A stretch of DNA of 64,000 nucleotides from Protonemura montana (GCA_947568835.1 OX387604.1:6789860-6853859); one strand, 5' to 3'. Shown: positions 1 to 10,318, counted from the first letter of the stretch. The notes: a model not told the origin generated them from the sequence alone. Program-made: numbers and translations.

Positions 1-218
1 AATCGATTCACAAAAAAGGTGCCGGTACAATTTTTCCGGAACATTCGATTTTTAGAAAAAGACCCATAAATGTCAATTTCAGCATGCTCTTGTGTAAAGC
101 ATATAGCCATGTGCGTATATGGTATTCGCTTTGCCAAGCCACCCTCTCCAATCGTCCCTGGTTCTCATTCCTGACTATCGCTCGGTAAATTACAAGCTAG
201 AACGAGCAGGCTACTCAC

Positions 219-247
219 CGATCGGGGCGGGAAGTGGTTTCAATTAT
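219..247 (-). other. candidate 29-base micro-exon
   Basis: On the minus strand a long pyrimidine tract ends CCCTACGCAG, followed by 29 bases and the donor CG|GTGAGT. Only one frame is open (starting IIETTSRPD). The splice signals are strong, but no linked exon is known; it lies downstream of the Ly6 stop. Confidence 0.15.
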
Positions 248-314
248 CTGCGTAGGGAAAAAAGGGAAATCATAATTTTCTCTCGGTCAAGTTTGTGATA
301 TCGCCTACGCACCT

Positions 315-672
315 TCAGAATGATTTGTGGTGTTTAACGCGGAACTATTTTGACCGCGGGCAATGAGGCATACTAGTCAAATGTCGTTGGTTATGAACCT
401 AACCTAGCTTAGAAGGGAGGAATCGGAACCCGGTGTCGGCACGTAGCATGCTCTTGTCGAACAGCATTAAGGGCTTAACGTCACTTCCGAAGGACGGTAC
501 TACTCGAACTACAGGATTCTTCCACTAATCCATGCTCTCGAGAGGTTGGTAGGCATGTGACGTTTTTTACTAACTTCGATCATTCCAACCTCCTAAACAG
601 AGCCGGTCATTAGTATAATAGTCACCCATTCAATAGCTGAGCCAGTGGAGTGTTGCTTAACTTCGGTAATAT
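315..672 (-). repeat. 5S-rRNA-derived SINE, minus orientation
   Basis: Read on the minus strand it carries the 5S internal promoter core CCGAAGTTAAGCAAC and then a GAATGGGTGAC-like C box. The family body follows (CAACCTCTCGAGAGCATGG and on), with a tail ending near GTTAAACACCAC. The body matches the copies at 673, 4467, 4705 and 5829. The 5' end is truncated where the next SINE begins. Confidence 0.75.
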
Positions 673-960
673 ATCGAACGGTTTGGCGTGTTGGAAACAC
701 CGGTTCTCATAAGATCCCCGAAGTTAAGCAACATTTTTCTGGGTCAGGTATTTGATGGATGACCACCATACACATGACCAGTTCTGTTTGGGAGAGAGGT
801 TGAAGGTATGAAAGTAAGTACAGCAACTTCATTTGCCTTGCTTATCAACCTCTCGACAGCATGGATTTGTGGAGAAATCCTGTTGTTCGCGTTGTACCGT
901 CATTCGAAAGAGACATTAAGCTGGTGGTCCCCTTGGTGCTCTTCGACAAGAGTACGCTAC
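673..960 (+). repeat. 5S-rRNA-derived SINE, plus orientation
   Basis: The head closely resembles 5S rRNA: CGGTTCTCATAAGATCC, CCGAAGTTAAGCAAC and TTTGATGGATGACC occur in order. The shared body (TCAACCTCTCGACAGCATGG to TTCGACAAGAGTACGCTACG) follows. It lacks the AATCAATC-type tail and runs into a TA repeat. It is not a functional 5S gene, because the 5S part is diverged and fused to the SINE body. Confidence 0.75.
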
Positions 961-1018
961 GTATATATATATATACGTATATACGTATATATATATATAT
1001 ATATATAATATAATAAAA
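961..1018. repeat. (TA)n / ACGTATA microsatellite
   Basis: Alternating TATATA broken by ACGTATA, directly after the SINE end. Confidence 0.9.
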
Positions 1019-1140
1019 AGATATAATAATTTGTCACACAAAGCCTGGCCATGAAACACATTTATCATACCATGCATATTTTATGATTTTCAACATCGTC
1101 TCCGTGGCGATGTTCACGCCGCTAGGCGGGAAGTTGGTTT

Positions 1141-1170
1141 GGTGGGGCAGGGGGGCAGGGGGGCATGGGG
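1141..1170 (+). repeat. G-rich tract with four G runs
   Basis: Four runs of four to six G separated by CA, CA and CAT. The spacing would permit a G-quadruplex on the plus strand. Confidence 0.5.
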
Positions 1171-2898
1171 ATTGAAAGACAGTATGGGCATAGAAGAGGC
1201 ATCAACTGCAATCGGAATACAGGCACACAATCGGAACGAACAGGACGGGAGAGATGATGCCAGACAACGCTGGGATATCGGGCAGCCGGTGTAGCCCGAA
1301 CCACGCGTCCCCAGTATACTGGACGCGAATTGTGTGACAGATTTCCTCCCTGATGTGCCTGCTTTGTTAGTTCGCTGTCCGTGTATGCCGACCTATGTCA
1401 TGGGGGCTGATTTCACGAGTGCGTGTTATTTTTCCCTTTTTTTACTTTGACATTGGATTGATATTTTTGCTTACATTGAAGAAACTTCGAACGTTTACTG
1501 TCTACGCGAGGATAAATTGAAAATTTAAACATAAATCGATTTTTCGTCTCGGAAAGCTGTATGGAAAATTATGCAAGGTGATCCTCGATCTTGACATCAC
1601 CTTCTTGAGTGTTTGCTCTTGTTTATGAAGCAGATACAAGTTGCAAGTAAAATACGAAAATGTGTTTCGCTGAAAGAAAAGTGGAGTGGAAAATTATTCC
1701 TAGCTTTACGGGCATAAAATTCTCCGTCCTTTTTGACTTTGTAGTGATCAACATAAATTAAATCACTTTTTATTACAATTTCAATTGGGAATATTGTTGA
1801 TAATTATTTATGGGAAAAGTGTTTCGGAAAAAAGGCATTCATGCACTCCGTGGGAGTTTCATTTAACTGTCACACCCTATAAAAAAATAATCGGACAACA
1901 AAACCAGGACTTCACAGTTAGTATTGAAATCAACTACGTGCAATTAAATTTCATTTTAATTCATTATTTATTATTAACAATTTTCATATAATAATTCAGC
2001 TATATATGGTTTCTAAACACAGCAGGTTATTTGTACAATGACCGGGTTATACTTTGTTTTGCAGTAAAGATCAAGAATATCTTTACAAAATATCCCAGTA
2101 CAAGGTTGATGATAATTTTGTTATCAAATTTGAATGTCCAATTAGTAAGTTAATCAACGAGAATTCTGCATTGTTCACATGTTGTTAATACGCTTACAGA
2201 AAGCAATATCATGGATATTTGCCGTTTAGCTCGAATTTCCACTACCAATTTCACTGTTAACAATGAAACAGAAAAGGCGTGTAACGAGATTATGGACAGC
2301 AATATACAATTACCAAGCGAAACCTGCCCCAGCAGCGGTTGCAGATTTACAAATGCCGCTTGAGATATGTCATTGAAACAGGGGAATGCTCCTGGGTCCC
2401 GGGTTCCGGTCCTTTGAAAGCGAGACCGCACATTCGTTTGGAAAACTGGAGCAGATAAATATTCGAAAAACTTCACTATTACATCAGATTAGAAATAGAG
2501 TTCGCTTGTACACAGACCAAATTCGGTATTATCTCCCATTTACTTTTATGCAGTGTGGAGTAATTATCCCATTGCATAAATACAAATGGCTGACTTTTAG
2601 CTTAGCTTCCATTAAAAATCTTCCATAGCTTGTTAGAGGTATGATTCTTATGATTCCTATGATTCTTCCCTGGCCATGCCGATCGTATATTTCTTTGCAT
2701 TCGCCTTTCATAGCACGTATTCACCGAAGAAAAACAGTCTTGGACATACATCTTGAACTAACAAGCTCTCTGTCAGATAATTACTGAATTTACCAGACCT
2801 TGTGAAATACCGGCAAAAAATCTCTTGTAAAATATCAAACGATTTTTAAAATGCGATCACAAAACTTGCACCCATAGACGTCTTGAGAATGCGACGTC
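1171..2898. other. Ly6 gene 3' flank and likely 3' UTR, no coding feature
   Basis: AT-rich sequence with short open frames only. Some of it is presumably the Ly6 3' UTR on the minus strand; its extent cannot be fixed from sequence. Confidence 0.4.
1967..1972 (-). terminator. possible poly(A) signal AATAAA downstream of the Ly6 gene
   Basis: AATAAA on the minus strand about 930 bases after the stop codon. It is the nearest exact hexamer I noticed. Such hexamers are common in AT-rich DNA. Confidence 0.15.
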
Positions 2899-3135
2899 TC
2901 ACGGTCTAGATGGCAGCCATGGTTGCACCACCATGCCCGGCATCATAATATGAGCGAGTAACAAGATGATTGACGTGCAGGTCGTATGAAGGGGGCAGCA
3001 GGCTGTGTCAGCTTTGTTGGTAGCTTCTTGCAAATTTTTGATCATTCGGGCCCTTGTGTTGGAAAACGAGGCGGTGGTGTGATTCGTGGGAGCCGATACA
3101 TTGCAGTACATTTCGTCGCAGCATGACACGCATAC
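2899..3135 (-). CDS. Ly6 gene last coding exon (CC...CN motif and C-terminal anchor)
   Basis: The acceptor ends GAATTCCAG and the exon starts in phase 0 with VCVSCCDEMYCNVSAPTNHT, which carries the diagnostic Ly6 C-terminal motif. Then comes a Ser/Thr-rich stalk, an ACCPLHTTC segment and the hydrophobic run TSIILLLAHIMMPGMVV, ending QPWLPSRP and TGA. The polar final residues are less typical of a GPI signal, so a single transmembrane anchor is also possible. Confidence 0.9.
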   Translation of the reverse strand, partial: VCVSCCDEMYCNVSAPTNHTTASFSNTRARMIKNLQEATNKADTACCPLHTTCTSIILLLAHIMMPGMVVQPWLPSRP

Positions 3136-6100
3136 CTGGAATTCAACGCACACCTTACACCAACGCATTTCACCAAAATCAAGCGAAACTCTCTGTCAAC
3201 GACATTTTGCAAATTTGATGCAAGGAAATGTAGTCAACAAATAAAGTTTTTAGCACAAAGCTTACACAGTATTTCACTCTGCTTTAAGGGGATTGTATCG
3301 CCTCCACCATCTTTTCCTGAAGGTTCCAGGGAACAATATTCAATTTTTTTTTTAAATTCTTTATTTGACCAACTAAAAACTCGTTTTACGGGTACATTTT
3401 CCGGAAAATCCGCTCTAAAATAAAAAGGACATTTTTAACACTGGATATGACTACGAAGGGAGGATTTTCAAAATGGTTGGCTCATATATTTTATTTTTAG
3501 TATGTGTAGTTTGGTAGTGTTGACAGATTTTCCAAATTTGGGATCCACGCTGCTACGAAAACTCTTTTTTTTTAACAAAGAAAAATGCCCTGAACTCTGG
3601 GCTGGTCTCAGCAGGGTCTAATGGGCTAAGCTCGACCACGCCACACTGGCACCCATGCAGGTTTCAAGTTGGCCCCATTCGCTGGCCTCAGAGGGGGCCA
3701 GTGAGTAAAGCCCAACCATGCCACCCTGGCACCCAGGCTACACACCTGGCACCCAAGCCCCATCTACAGCCCGTACTCTGGGTAAGAAGCCGTTGTCGCC
3801 ATCGTTTCCCTCATGGTACAATGCAACACCTCCATTCCAAAAAAGGTTGCCGTTTTAAACATAAACTAATTCGTGTCCGTCTGTGGGGTTCCTTAATACG
3901 TAATCATTTCAATTATGTTAATTTTCGTTAAGATGTCGTATGGATTGACACAGAACTGTCATTCTCATCAAATATACTAAAATCGTCTCTTGAAGCCAGT
4001 GTCCAAATAGCTCAATGGTTCAGAGCAACAACCGCGAGGTCGGGGTGGAGATCGCCACACGGTGGAGATCGGGGTTTGAGTCCGCGTTCGAGTATCTATT
4101 TTTGAGACGGTTATATTGTTGTTAATAATAAAATACCCCGCGCATTGCAAGCGTTTGCAATTTAAGTAAGATTTCATCCTAATACAGCAACAAATCCAAC
4201 GTCAAATTGGAGTTATTCGAGTTTGACAGGTTGTGACGTGATATAGCGTCACTAGAATCAGAGTGACAGTGAGTATTCACAACCTCATGGTTCTACTCCT
4301 TGGAAAACTGTCATTTTCATCAAATACACTAAAATCGTTTCAAAAAGCCAGTGTCCAAATAGCTCAATGGTTCAGAGCAACACTCGCGATAAGTCGAGAT
4401 CGGGGTTCGAGTACGCGTTTGGGCATCAATTTTTGAGACGGTTATAGTGTTGTTAATAATAAAAAAAGTCATTCATCTTGTTTATCAACCTCTCAACAAA
4501 ATGGATTTGTGGAGGAATCCTGCTATTTGCGTTGTACTGTCCTTCGGAAGGGACGTTAAGCCAGTGGTCCTCTTAGTGCTCTTCGATAGGAGTAGGCTAC
4601 GTGCCGGCACCGGCTTTCCATTTAACGCTGCGCTTAGTTTTACATTTTATTAAGTTGCGTTATGGTACGTTAACATACGATACGATGAAGTCATAAAGTT
4701 ACACGACAGCCTCGACAGCATGGATTTGTTGTGAGAAATTCTGTTGTTTGAGCTGTTCCGTCCTTCTGAAGAGACTTTAAGCTGGTGGTCCTCTTGTTGC
4801 CGGTACCGGGGTTCCTCTCCTATCTTATAGGCTAGGCTTGGTATGGTTCGTCAACGTCCTTATCGTCTCCAACTTATTTACCGAAGCCATTTTGACCAGT
4901 GTCACAGTTGTTAAAACAGTGCGTCGTTAAACCCTACTACTGAATCAATCAGCTAACGAGCTCGTTATCTATGCTACTGCAGCGGGTCGTTCGCCCAAAA
5001 GGATGACGTATTTTCAGAGTTTATTCTTTGCGGTTATATCTGCAGTTATTCTCTGAATTCAAAGTTTGGTTTAAAATGTATACTTCCGTAGGACGAAGTT
5101 CAAATACTGAACAGATATTTGCAAAAATTAGCACAAAGAGAAAATATTGACAGCGTCAAAATTGATTATGTTTTGCGCAACAGCCTGACAGGGCACTGCC
5201 TTTTGAAATTGACACCACATTTAAATGGAAATTTTCACCTTTTTATGTGTGAGTGTAATTCTCATCGTTTAAACCTGTCAAAGTGTCAGGAAACCTGTGA
5301 AAATAAATTGGGCTGCATCTAAACCAAATTTCCTCGCGAAATGTGCCATCAGACTGATTAAGAGGGCTAGACTCTCTTTTGTTTCGCTCTCCAGTTGTAC
5401 ACTCTTAGTAAAAGCCGTTTGCGTTTTTTGAGTTGTTGAGAATTGCTGGGTTACTACTATTTTATTTTTTATTTGAACCTGTGATGTGGTCACTCAAAGC
5501 CTTCAAATATGTGCATTTTAGCTCTTTTTCAAAACCTCACCCTGCCTGGTTTCTTTTTTCAAAATATCAAAGTCTGACAGGGTAGCTACCATAGACGCAC
5601 TCTTCCTCTTTACGCTGATTTTTTTTTCAGATCTTTTCGAGCAATTTTAGGCCCCCAAAAGTCTGGCCGCGTGGACCTCTGCTCGCATAGGCTGCTCGCA
5701 TATCGCTAACTCTATCGCTAACCGTAGACTAATCACGTTGATGCTTCTTATGCGTAAAATACACGTAAGCAAATCATTTTATGGCACTATGGCATAATTT
5801 ATTCAATGTTATTGTTCATTACACCATGCCGAATGGCTTGGCGTGTTGGAAACACTGGCAAAGTTAGGTCGAAGTTAAGCAGCAACGCGCTGGATCAGGT
5901 ATTGGATGGGTGGAAATCATTCACATGACCAGTTCTGTTTGGGTGAGAGATTGGAGGGATGGAAACTTCAGAAACTTTAAATCGCCTTGCTTCGCAACCT
6001 CTCGACAGCATAGATTTGTGGAGGAATCCTGATGCACGCGTTATTTAGCCAGTAGTCTCCTTGGCGCTCTTCGATAGGAATAGGTGCCGGCACCGGATTT

Positions 6101-9100
6101 CCCCTCTTTCCTTCGAGCCTGGGTTAGGTGCATCATCTTTCTCATCCTCACATTCACCGACGCCATTAGACCAGTGCCACAGGGCCAGTTGTCGAAACAG
6201 TACGTCGTTATACTTAAACCCCACTAATCAATCAATCGATCAAATACGTGATCATGAAATCCTGAGATCATCAATGTCGTAGTACCAATTGGTAACAATG
6301 ACTTGACAATGACATTACGCCTTTCAGAGAAGTATAAGAACAGGCTGCATATTGTTCACGACGAATTCCGTAAAAGGGAATATTAACTTCCCATTTGCAA
6401 TAACTCCAAACCTATCAAACGCATTGTTTTTCCTAAGCCTTCAGGTTATTAATTATCATCACCAAGACAACAGACAATGTAGTTCGCTGCACATTGTAGC
6501 TGAGTAGTGTCACACAAATATTCTGCCCGCGGTGAATAAAAACAACTTTCTCACATTTCCGGTCCCTGGAGGCAGAAAATTCTTACACGGAATTCGAAAC
6601 ACAATGAAACTGGTGATGAATGCCAATCTTCAATGTTAACATTGACAAAAATGGCCAAATATAATCTCTTTTCATAGTCCCCTACGAGCGTTATTCCATT
6701 CCATTTCTCGCGACGAAAAGAGACAACGCCGTTCATTTGTTCCACTAGCGATGTCGACAAAAAAGAAATTCACGTGCGCTTCTCTTGGCGGGAAAAGTTG
6801 CATAAACCCCTCAGGAGCGATCGTCACTTGAGTATACACAGTATTTTATACTTCTTTTCGCCTTGAGAGTTGAGAAAGACTAGATAGAGTGATGTTTGGT
6901 ACACTCCGTGCTGTGGCTTGCAATAATCTGTCCCGCAATCCAGAGCTGTGTTTGAGAGGGAAGCCTCCCTAGCGTACCACGAATGCAAATACCCTTACAT
7001 TCCTGGGATATCTGCTACACTAGGATTCTCTATGTTCAAAGACTCAAATGTCACAGCGTTGCTTTAGAGTTTAGACTAACAGCAGGAATCTACGAAACAG
7101 CGTTTTATACTCCACAGTATTCTATCTAGGGGCTATATAAATCCATCCAGAGCAAGAGCACATGCAATTAATAATTCTCCGTGTGGCTTACTTTCTGTGA
7201 ATCAATTTGAAGACAGCCGACGCGTTCCGTGGAGCATTCGGTGTGATCTGCACATTTCTTGTTTACAACGACACTGTCTCCACGAGAATCCATTATATGC
7301 AAAGTGTGACAAAAGCTTTCGCCTGTGAGAGAAGAAACAAATTACTGGTGTGATCATTTTCTGCCGCTGCGAACATTATATATAGTATAGCACCTCCTAT
7401 AGTACATTTACGTGATGAATGTTCTGTCTGGCATTTGTATGGACTGTTTCGTTTCAATTTCAGTAGAATTGAGGTCTAAAATTAATTTCGTCTCTGGCTA
7501 TTTTTGTGTAACTGAAATATTTGTGACGCGTTCTGCGTTAAATCCCACGCTTATGATTTCTGATATTAACTCATTTTCCATGTTAGATACCAGAGACGTT
7601 GGAAATCAAAATGCCATCCACTAAGTAACCTTAAGTGCAAACTTGTCCCTTCAGTTTCAATTCTGTAAGCTCTAGGATTCAGTCAGGACGATCTGATTTT
7701 CGAGTGATGCTGAAGTTACTGAGGGGAAATTGAATTTCCTTTAAATGGAGATCACTCCTTTTACGATAAATTGCTAGAAATACAAACCACCCAAGCTCGT
7801 AGAAACAGCATGCGCCTTCGCGTATTGCCAAAATCTCAATATTTTAAGTGTGGTCGGAACTAGGATCGTAGGAGAGAAACGGTATTTGGGACCATGGGCC
7901 CTAAAAAGGGATCAAGGACCAAGAAGAACCAAGGACGGCGGCCAAGGACTGGGACTCGACACGCAGGATTCATGCATGCTGCTATTTAGTCGGATCTCAC
8001 CTCTGGGACACGGACGATCGATAGCATATCGATTACACACCAAATTATCCGACACGTTTACGCATGTGTAGCACGTGACACCATCTGCAATCCAATTAAA
8101 AGGCAATAAGAAAGCTGAATCTCGCACATTCTGCGCCGCTTTCTACCTATCACGATGGCAAATGTTCCGTGCAAGTTCGTTTTCATTTTGATACCCTCTT
8201 TTGAGACTTAAAATAACGAGCTCTTTAGGGGGTTGAATTTGACCTGTACGATATGAATATATCGTTATTTTCTTACAAGCCATGGGGCAAGAGGTTTTTG
8301 TGAGCATCGCAGAATGGTTCGAGATGGTGAGATGAAGGTGAGATGGTTAAGATTAAGGAAACAGAGCATGCAGCATGCCATGAGAATTCAGGATACACTG
8401 ATCCTTCCCGGTGAACGTGAACTATAAAGTCAAACCGGTGGCGCACGAATACAGAGGGAAGCAAATTTATCACCAATGCCGAGTGCCGAGAAAATAGCTT
8501 CGTTTCTTTATACCCCATGCACTCGGTAAGTTGTTCGTATAAAGTTAGAGGGTTGAAATCTTGATTATGTTATCTCATGCGGCGCGAAATACAAGATCTA
8601 GTTGGCCATCGTTTATAGTAGTTCCCTAGTTCCCAGTTCTCTGTTCCCAAGTCCAAGCAGTACCCAGCAGTTCCCATGGTTTGCAAATTTAACTCCAACT
8701 CATTGTGCATCGCGTTAACATGCGTATCGTACCGCCGCCGGCGAAGCGGCTAACATAAATTTTATGATAATTAATGAATATCCACAGAATACGATCGCCT
8801 CTGAAATAACAACATGGTCTTGTTCCTCGTATTTCCTTCATAATTATGCCAAACTTCGAACAAAGCTAATTATTTTGGTGTAACTACATGTGTTATCGTA
8901 TGATAGTAAGCCAAAATATGATCGATATATAGCCATGCTCATTGATCTTTTTGACAGCCATGACGCAAGGAAGATTAAAACATAGTTCGTAGGGTGGAGG
9001 AGCTCACTTAATTTTCGTATTATTATTCCACGACATAAGATGTTCTAAAACAATTTGTAACTTCTATGTTTCTTGTGTTTTATTCATAATGAAGCGAAAC

Positions 9101-9394
9101 TTTGCACGCAAGGCCAATTCGACACTCGCCAATTATGCCAGACAGACAGGGCAGATTATTAGCATAGCAGAGATTATTTTAGCGGCAGAAAGCTCAAGGC
9201 TGGAAGTAACTGGAAGATTGCTTACTTTTCGTCGCGTTCGTTTCCTTGTGTTGAGGGAACCTCGAGGGTTTGCGATCATTGGCGTGGCTGTGACGGGCGT
9301 CGTGATTCTCGGTGTAATTTTGACTGTCACGGGCACTCGTCGACGATACAAGCACCACGAGCCAGCCAAACAGCCACCCGCAACGGCCATTCAT
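2899..9394 (-). CDS. Ly6/uPAR-family (three-finger) secreted or membrane-anchored protein, 4 coding exons
   Basis: Join, on the minus strand: 9394..9226, 8084..8001, 7322..7192, 3135..2899 (169+84+131+237 = 621 bases, 206 residues plus TGA). Every junction is GT-AG and the phases match (1, 1, 0). Residues 1-21 are a signal peptide with a hydrophobic core (WLFGWLVVLV). Residues 22-57 are a hydrophilic linker. Residues 58-140 are a Ly6 domain with cysteines at 61, 64, 73, 82, 89, 108, 114, 121, 130, 133, 134 and 139, opening CYTC and closing VSCCDEMYCN. N-glycosylation motifs occur at NYT, NAT, NVS (twice) and NHT. A hydrophobic stretch (about 184-197) before a short polar tail suggests a GPI signal or membrane anchor. 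Introns are 1141, 678 and 4056 bases; the last holds SINEs. Ly6 proteins in arthropods act at the cell surface, for example in channel regulation and septate junctions; the partner here cannot be inferred. The domain call is firm; the ortholog is not identified. Confidence 0.9.
3625..3757. repeat. diverged 80-bp tandem duplication inside the last Ly6 intron
   Basis: A segment around CCACACTGGCACCCATG recurs 80 bases later as CCACCCTGGCACCCAGG. A third short CTGGCACCCAAG follows. Between the copies CTGGCC and GGGCCAG can pair as a hairpin. Confidence 0.5.
3954..4133 (+). repeat. tRNA-derived SINE unit, copy 1 (expanded head)
   Basis: From 4001 the sequence reads GTCCAAATAGCTCAATGGTT, which has an A-box-like core. 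GGGGTTTGAGTCC, the B-box equivalent, comes later. The head is about 20 bases longer than copy 2 because GGTGGAGATC is duplicated. The body runs through TTTTTGAGACGGTTAT to a GTTGTTAATAATAAA tail. Homology with copy 2 starts some 45 bases upstream of the tRNA-like head. Confidence 0.6.
4306..4466 (+). repeat. tRNA-derived SINE unit, copy 2 (tRNA-like head at 4353..4425)
   Basis: The 73-base head begins GTCCAAA and ends TTTGGGC plus A; these ends pair as a 7-bp acceptor stem including one G-T pair. It has TAGCTCAATGGTT (A box) and GGGTTCGAGTAC (B box). The anticodon and T stems pair poorly, so this is a tRNA-derived SINE head, not a tRNA gene. The tail is GTTGTTAATAATAAAA, directly followed by a 5S-SINE body. 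Confidence 0.65.
4467..4652 (+). repeat. 5S-SINE body fragment joined to the tRNA-type unit
   Basis: Contains TTTATCAACCTCTCAACA, GGATTTGTGGAGGAATCCTG and TCTTCGATAGGAGTAGGC, matching the body of the SINE at 5829. It has no 5S head; the preceding tRNA-derived unit takes its place. Confidence 0.65.
4705..4955 (+). repeat. 5S-SINE body and tail fragment
   Basis: Begins CCTCGACAGCATGGATTTG and runs through CCGGTACCGGGGTTCC to CGTCGTTAAACCC and TGAATCAATC. The tail matches the end of the 5829 copy. Confidence 0.65.
5829..6241 (+). repeat. near-complete 5S-rRNA-derived SINE (about 410 bp)
   Basis: The head has GTTGGAAACACTGG, GAAGTTAAGCAGC and ATTGGATGGGTGG as in 5S rRNA. The family body follows, and it ends CGTCGTTATACTTAAACC and AATCAATCAATC. 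It lies in the last Ly6 intron, in the opposite orientation to the gene. Confidence 0.75.
6242..7191. other. remainder of Ly6 intron 3, no feature seen
   Basis: AT-rich intron sequence between the SINE and exon 3. I see no repeat family or conserved frame in it. Confidence 0.5.
7192..7322 (-). CDS. Ly6 gene coding exon 3 (middle of domain)
   Basis: The acceptor is a strong pyrimidine tract ending TCTCACAG and the donor is AAA|GTAAGC. The 131-base exon encodes ESFCHTLHIMDSRGDSVVV then NKKCADHTECSTERVGC, giving four more cysteines. It begins by completing Gly85 (G|GC) and ends in phase 0. Confidence 0.9.
8001..8084 (-). CDS. Ly6 gene coding exon 2 (start of three-finger domain)
   Basis: The 84-base exon is symmetric (phase 1-1). 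It follows an acceptor rich in pyrimidines that ends TTGCAG and is followed by the donor AGAG|GTGAGA. It encodes GVTCYTCVNVSDNLVCNRY and then AIDRPCPR, with four cysteines in typical Ly6 spacing. The phase 1 intron between signal peptide and first domain exon is the usual position in this family. Confidence 0.9.
8627..8680. repeat. degenerate AGTTCCC repeat in Ly6 intron 1
   Basis: AGTTCCC, AGTTCTC and AGTACCC variants recur about every 8-14 bases. Weak and low copy. Confidence 0.4.
9226..9394 (-). CDS. Ly6 gene coding exon 1 (signal peptide and linker)
   Basis: The start is the ATG at 9394..9392, preceded by GAAG, which puts A at -3. The exon encodes MNGRCGWLFGWLVVLV, a typical signal peptide, with likely cleavage after STSA. 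A polar His/Asn-rich linker ending ETNATK follows. The donor reads AAAA|GTAAGC and leaves one base (phase 1), which joins AT of the next exon to make Asn57. A GTG six bases upstream is in frame but is not a likely start. Confidence 0.85.
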
Positions 9395-9460
9395 CTTCAC
9401 TCATCATGATCCGGTCACTGGAAATAGCGCAAGCCAACATACAAACATCACAGAAATCAC

Positions 9461-9494
9461 GAACTAATCGAAGAGTAAAAGACGCCAGTTTATA
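9461..9494 (-). promoter_or_regulatory. candidate core promoter of the Ly6 gene (TATAAA plus initiator-like TTAGTT)
   Basis: On the minus strand TATAAA lies at 9494..9489 and TTAGTT at 9467..9462. The TATA start is 29 bases upstream of the A of the initiator-like motif, the spacing expected of an arthropod TATA-Inr promoter. This would leave a 5' UTR of about 70 bases. That UTR holds two upstream ATGs, one of whose frames overlaps the real start. An acceptor-like CTATTTCCAG in the UTR means a spliced upstream 5' UTR exon is an alternative. Confidence 0.35.
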
Positions 9495-9599
9495 GAGATT
9501 CGACCGTGCAAGAAACAGCCCCAAGCGGCACTCTCGATTAGTGTAATCCTGACTCCTGAGATTCACAGTGGTCCAGGACGTCTTGGCTTAACGGTGGCC

Positions 9600-10318
9600 T
9601 GAAGGAGATACCATCGAATTCATGGCGCGAGAAGGAAGTGAACAATAATAACAGCCTTTTTATTAACGTAAGGGTTCGGGCGAAATTACAAAGTTAGCGA
9701 GCAACGGCTTGTATTTGCGAGCAAGATTAGTTTCCGAGAAAACATAAAAAGAGGAAAAGAGGTTGCAATTTAGAAAATTCTAGCTGCTTTTTCATTATCG
9801 GAGACACAACGAAATTGCCGCAATTTGGAATATTTTCATATAATATGAAACGCAGTGTGCTGGATACTCTGTGAATAAAATACTTTTCGAAATTCTTGCG
9901 CTATGGAAATGCGGCGTTTTTTTGGATTGATCGTGGCGGGGAATGTGAAATTTGGAAATTGAGAGGGACTTTGGAAGAGGAGAAAAGCGGGCACGCATGC
10001 GAGTTGGAACGTGAGTAGGATTGGGGATAGGGGTATGGGTATAGGTGCAAGGTGCGCCTTGCAGGAGCAGGAGGTCTGCAGGGTACGGTGTGCAGGGGAC
10101 CAAAGAGTGGAGTCGCCATGGACTCATTAAAGGGAAATGTGGAAAAGCACAGTTTGCACATGATGTGGTCTGACCGATTTGTTAGCAAAAAAAAATAGAA
10201 TGATCACTCGATGAAGGCAACATCAATCGGAGGAAATTGCTCGCTCGTATGTTAATTGGCAATGTATCGGTGGGTCGAGAGGGTGGATCGAAGCTAGTGG
10301 ATCGTGGATCGTGGATCG
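9600..10318. other. intergenic region upstream of the Ly6 gene
   Basis: Contains no supported gene. A short GGATCGT repeat lies at about 10279..10320, and a purine-rich stretch at 9960..10090. Confidence 0.4.

Noticed and set aside
681-790. 5S rRNA gene
   Set aside because: Only the internal promoter region matches; it is diverged and fused to a SINE body that recurs elsewhere.
4353-4425. Functional tRNA gene
   Set aside because: The acceptor ends pair and A and B boxes are present, but the anticodon and T stems are poor and a SINE body and tail follow.
9089-9409. 106-codon plus-strand frame with an apparent transmembrane segment
   Set aside because: It is the antisense of Ly6 coding exon 1 and its splice donor region, which is the phased, supported gene.
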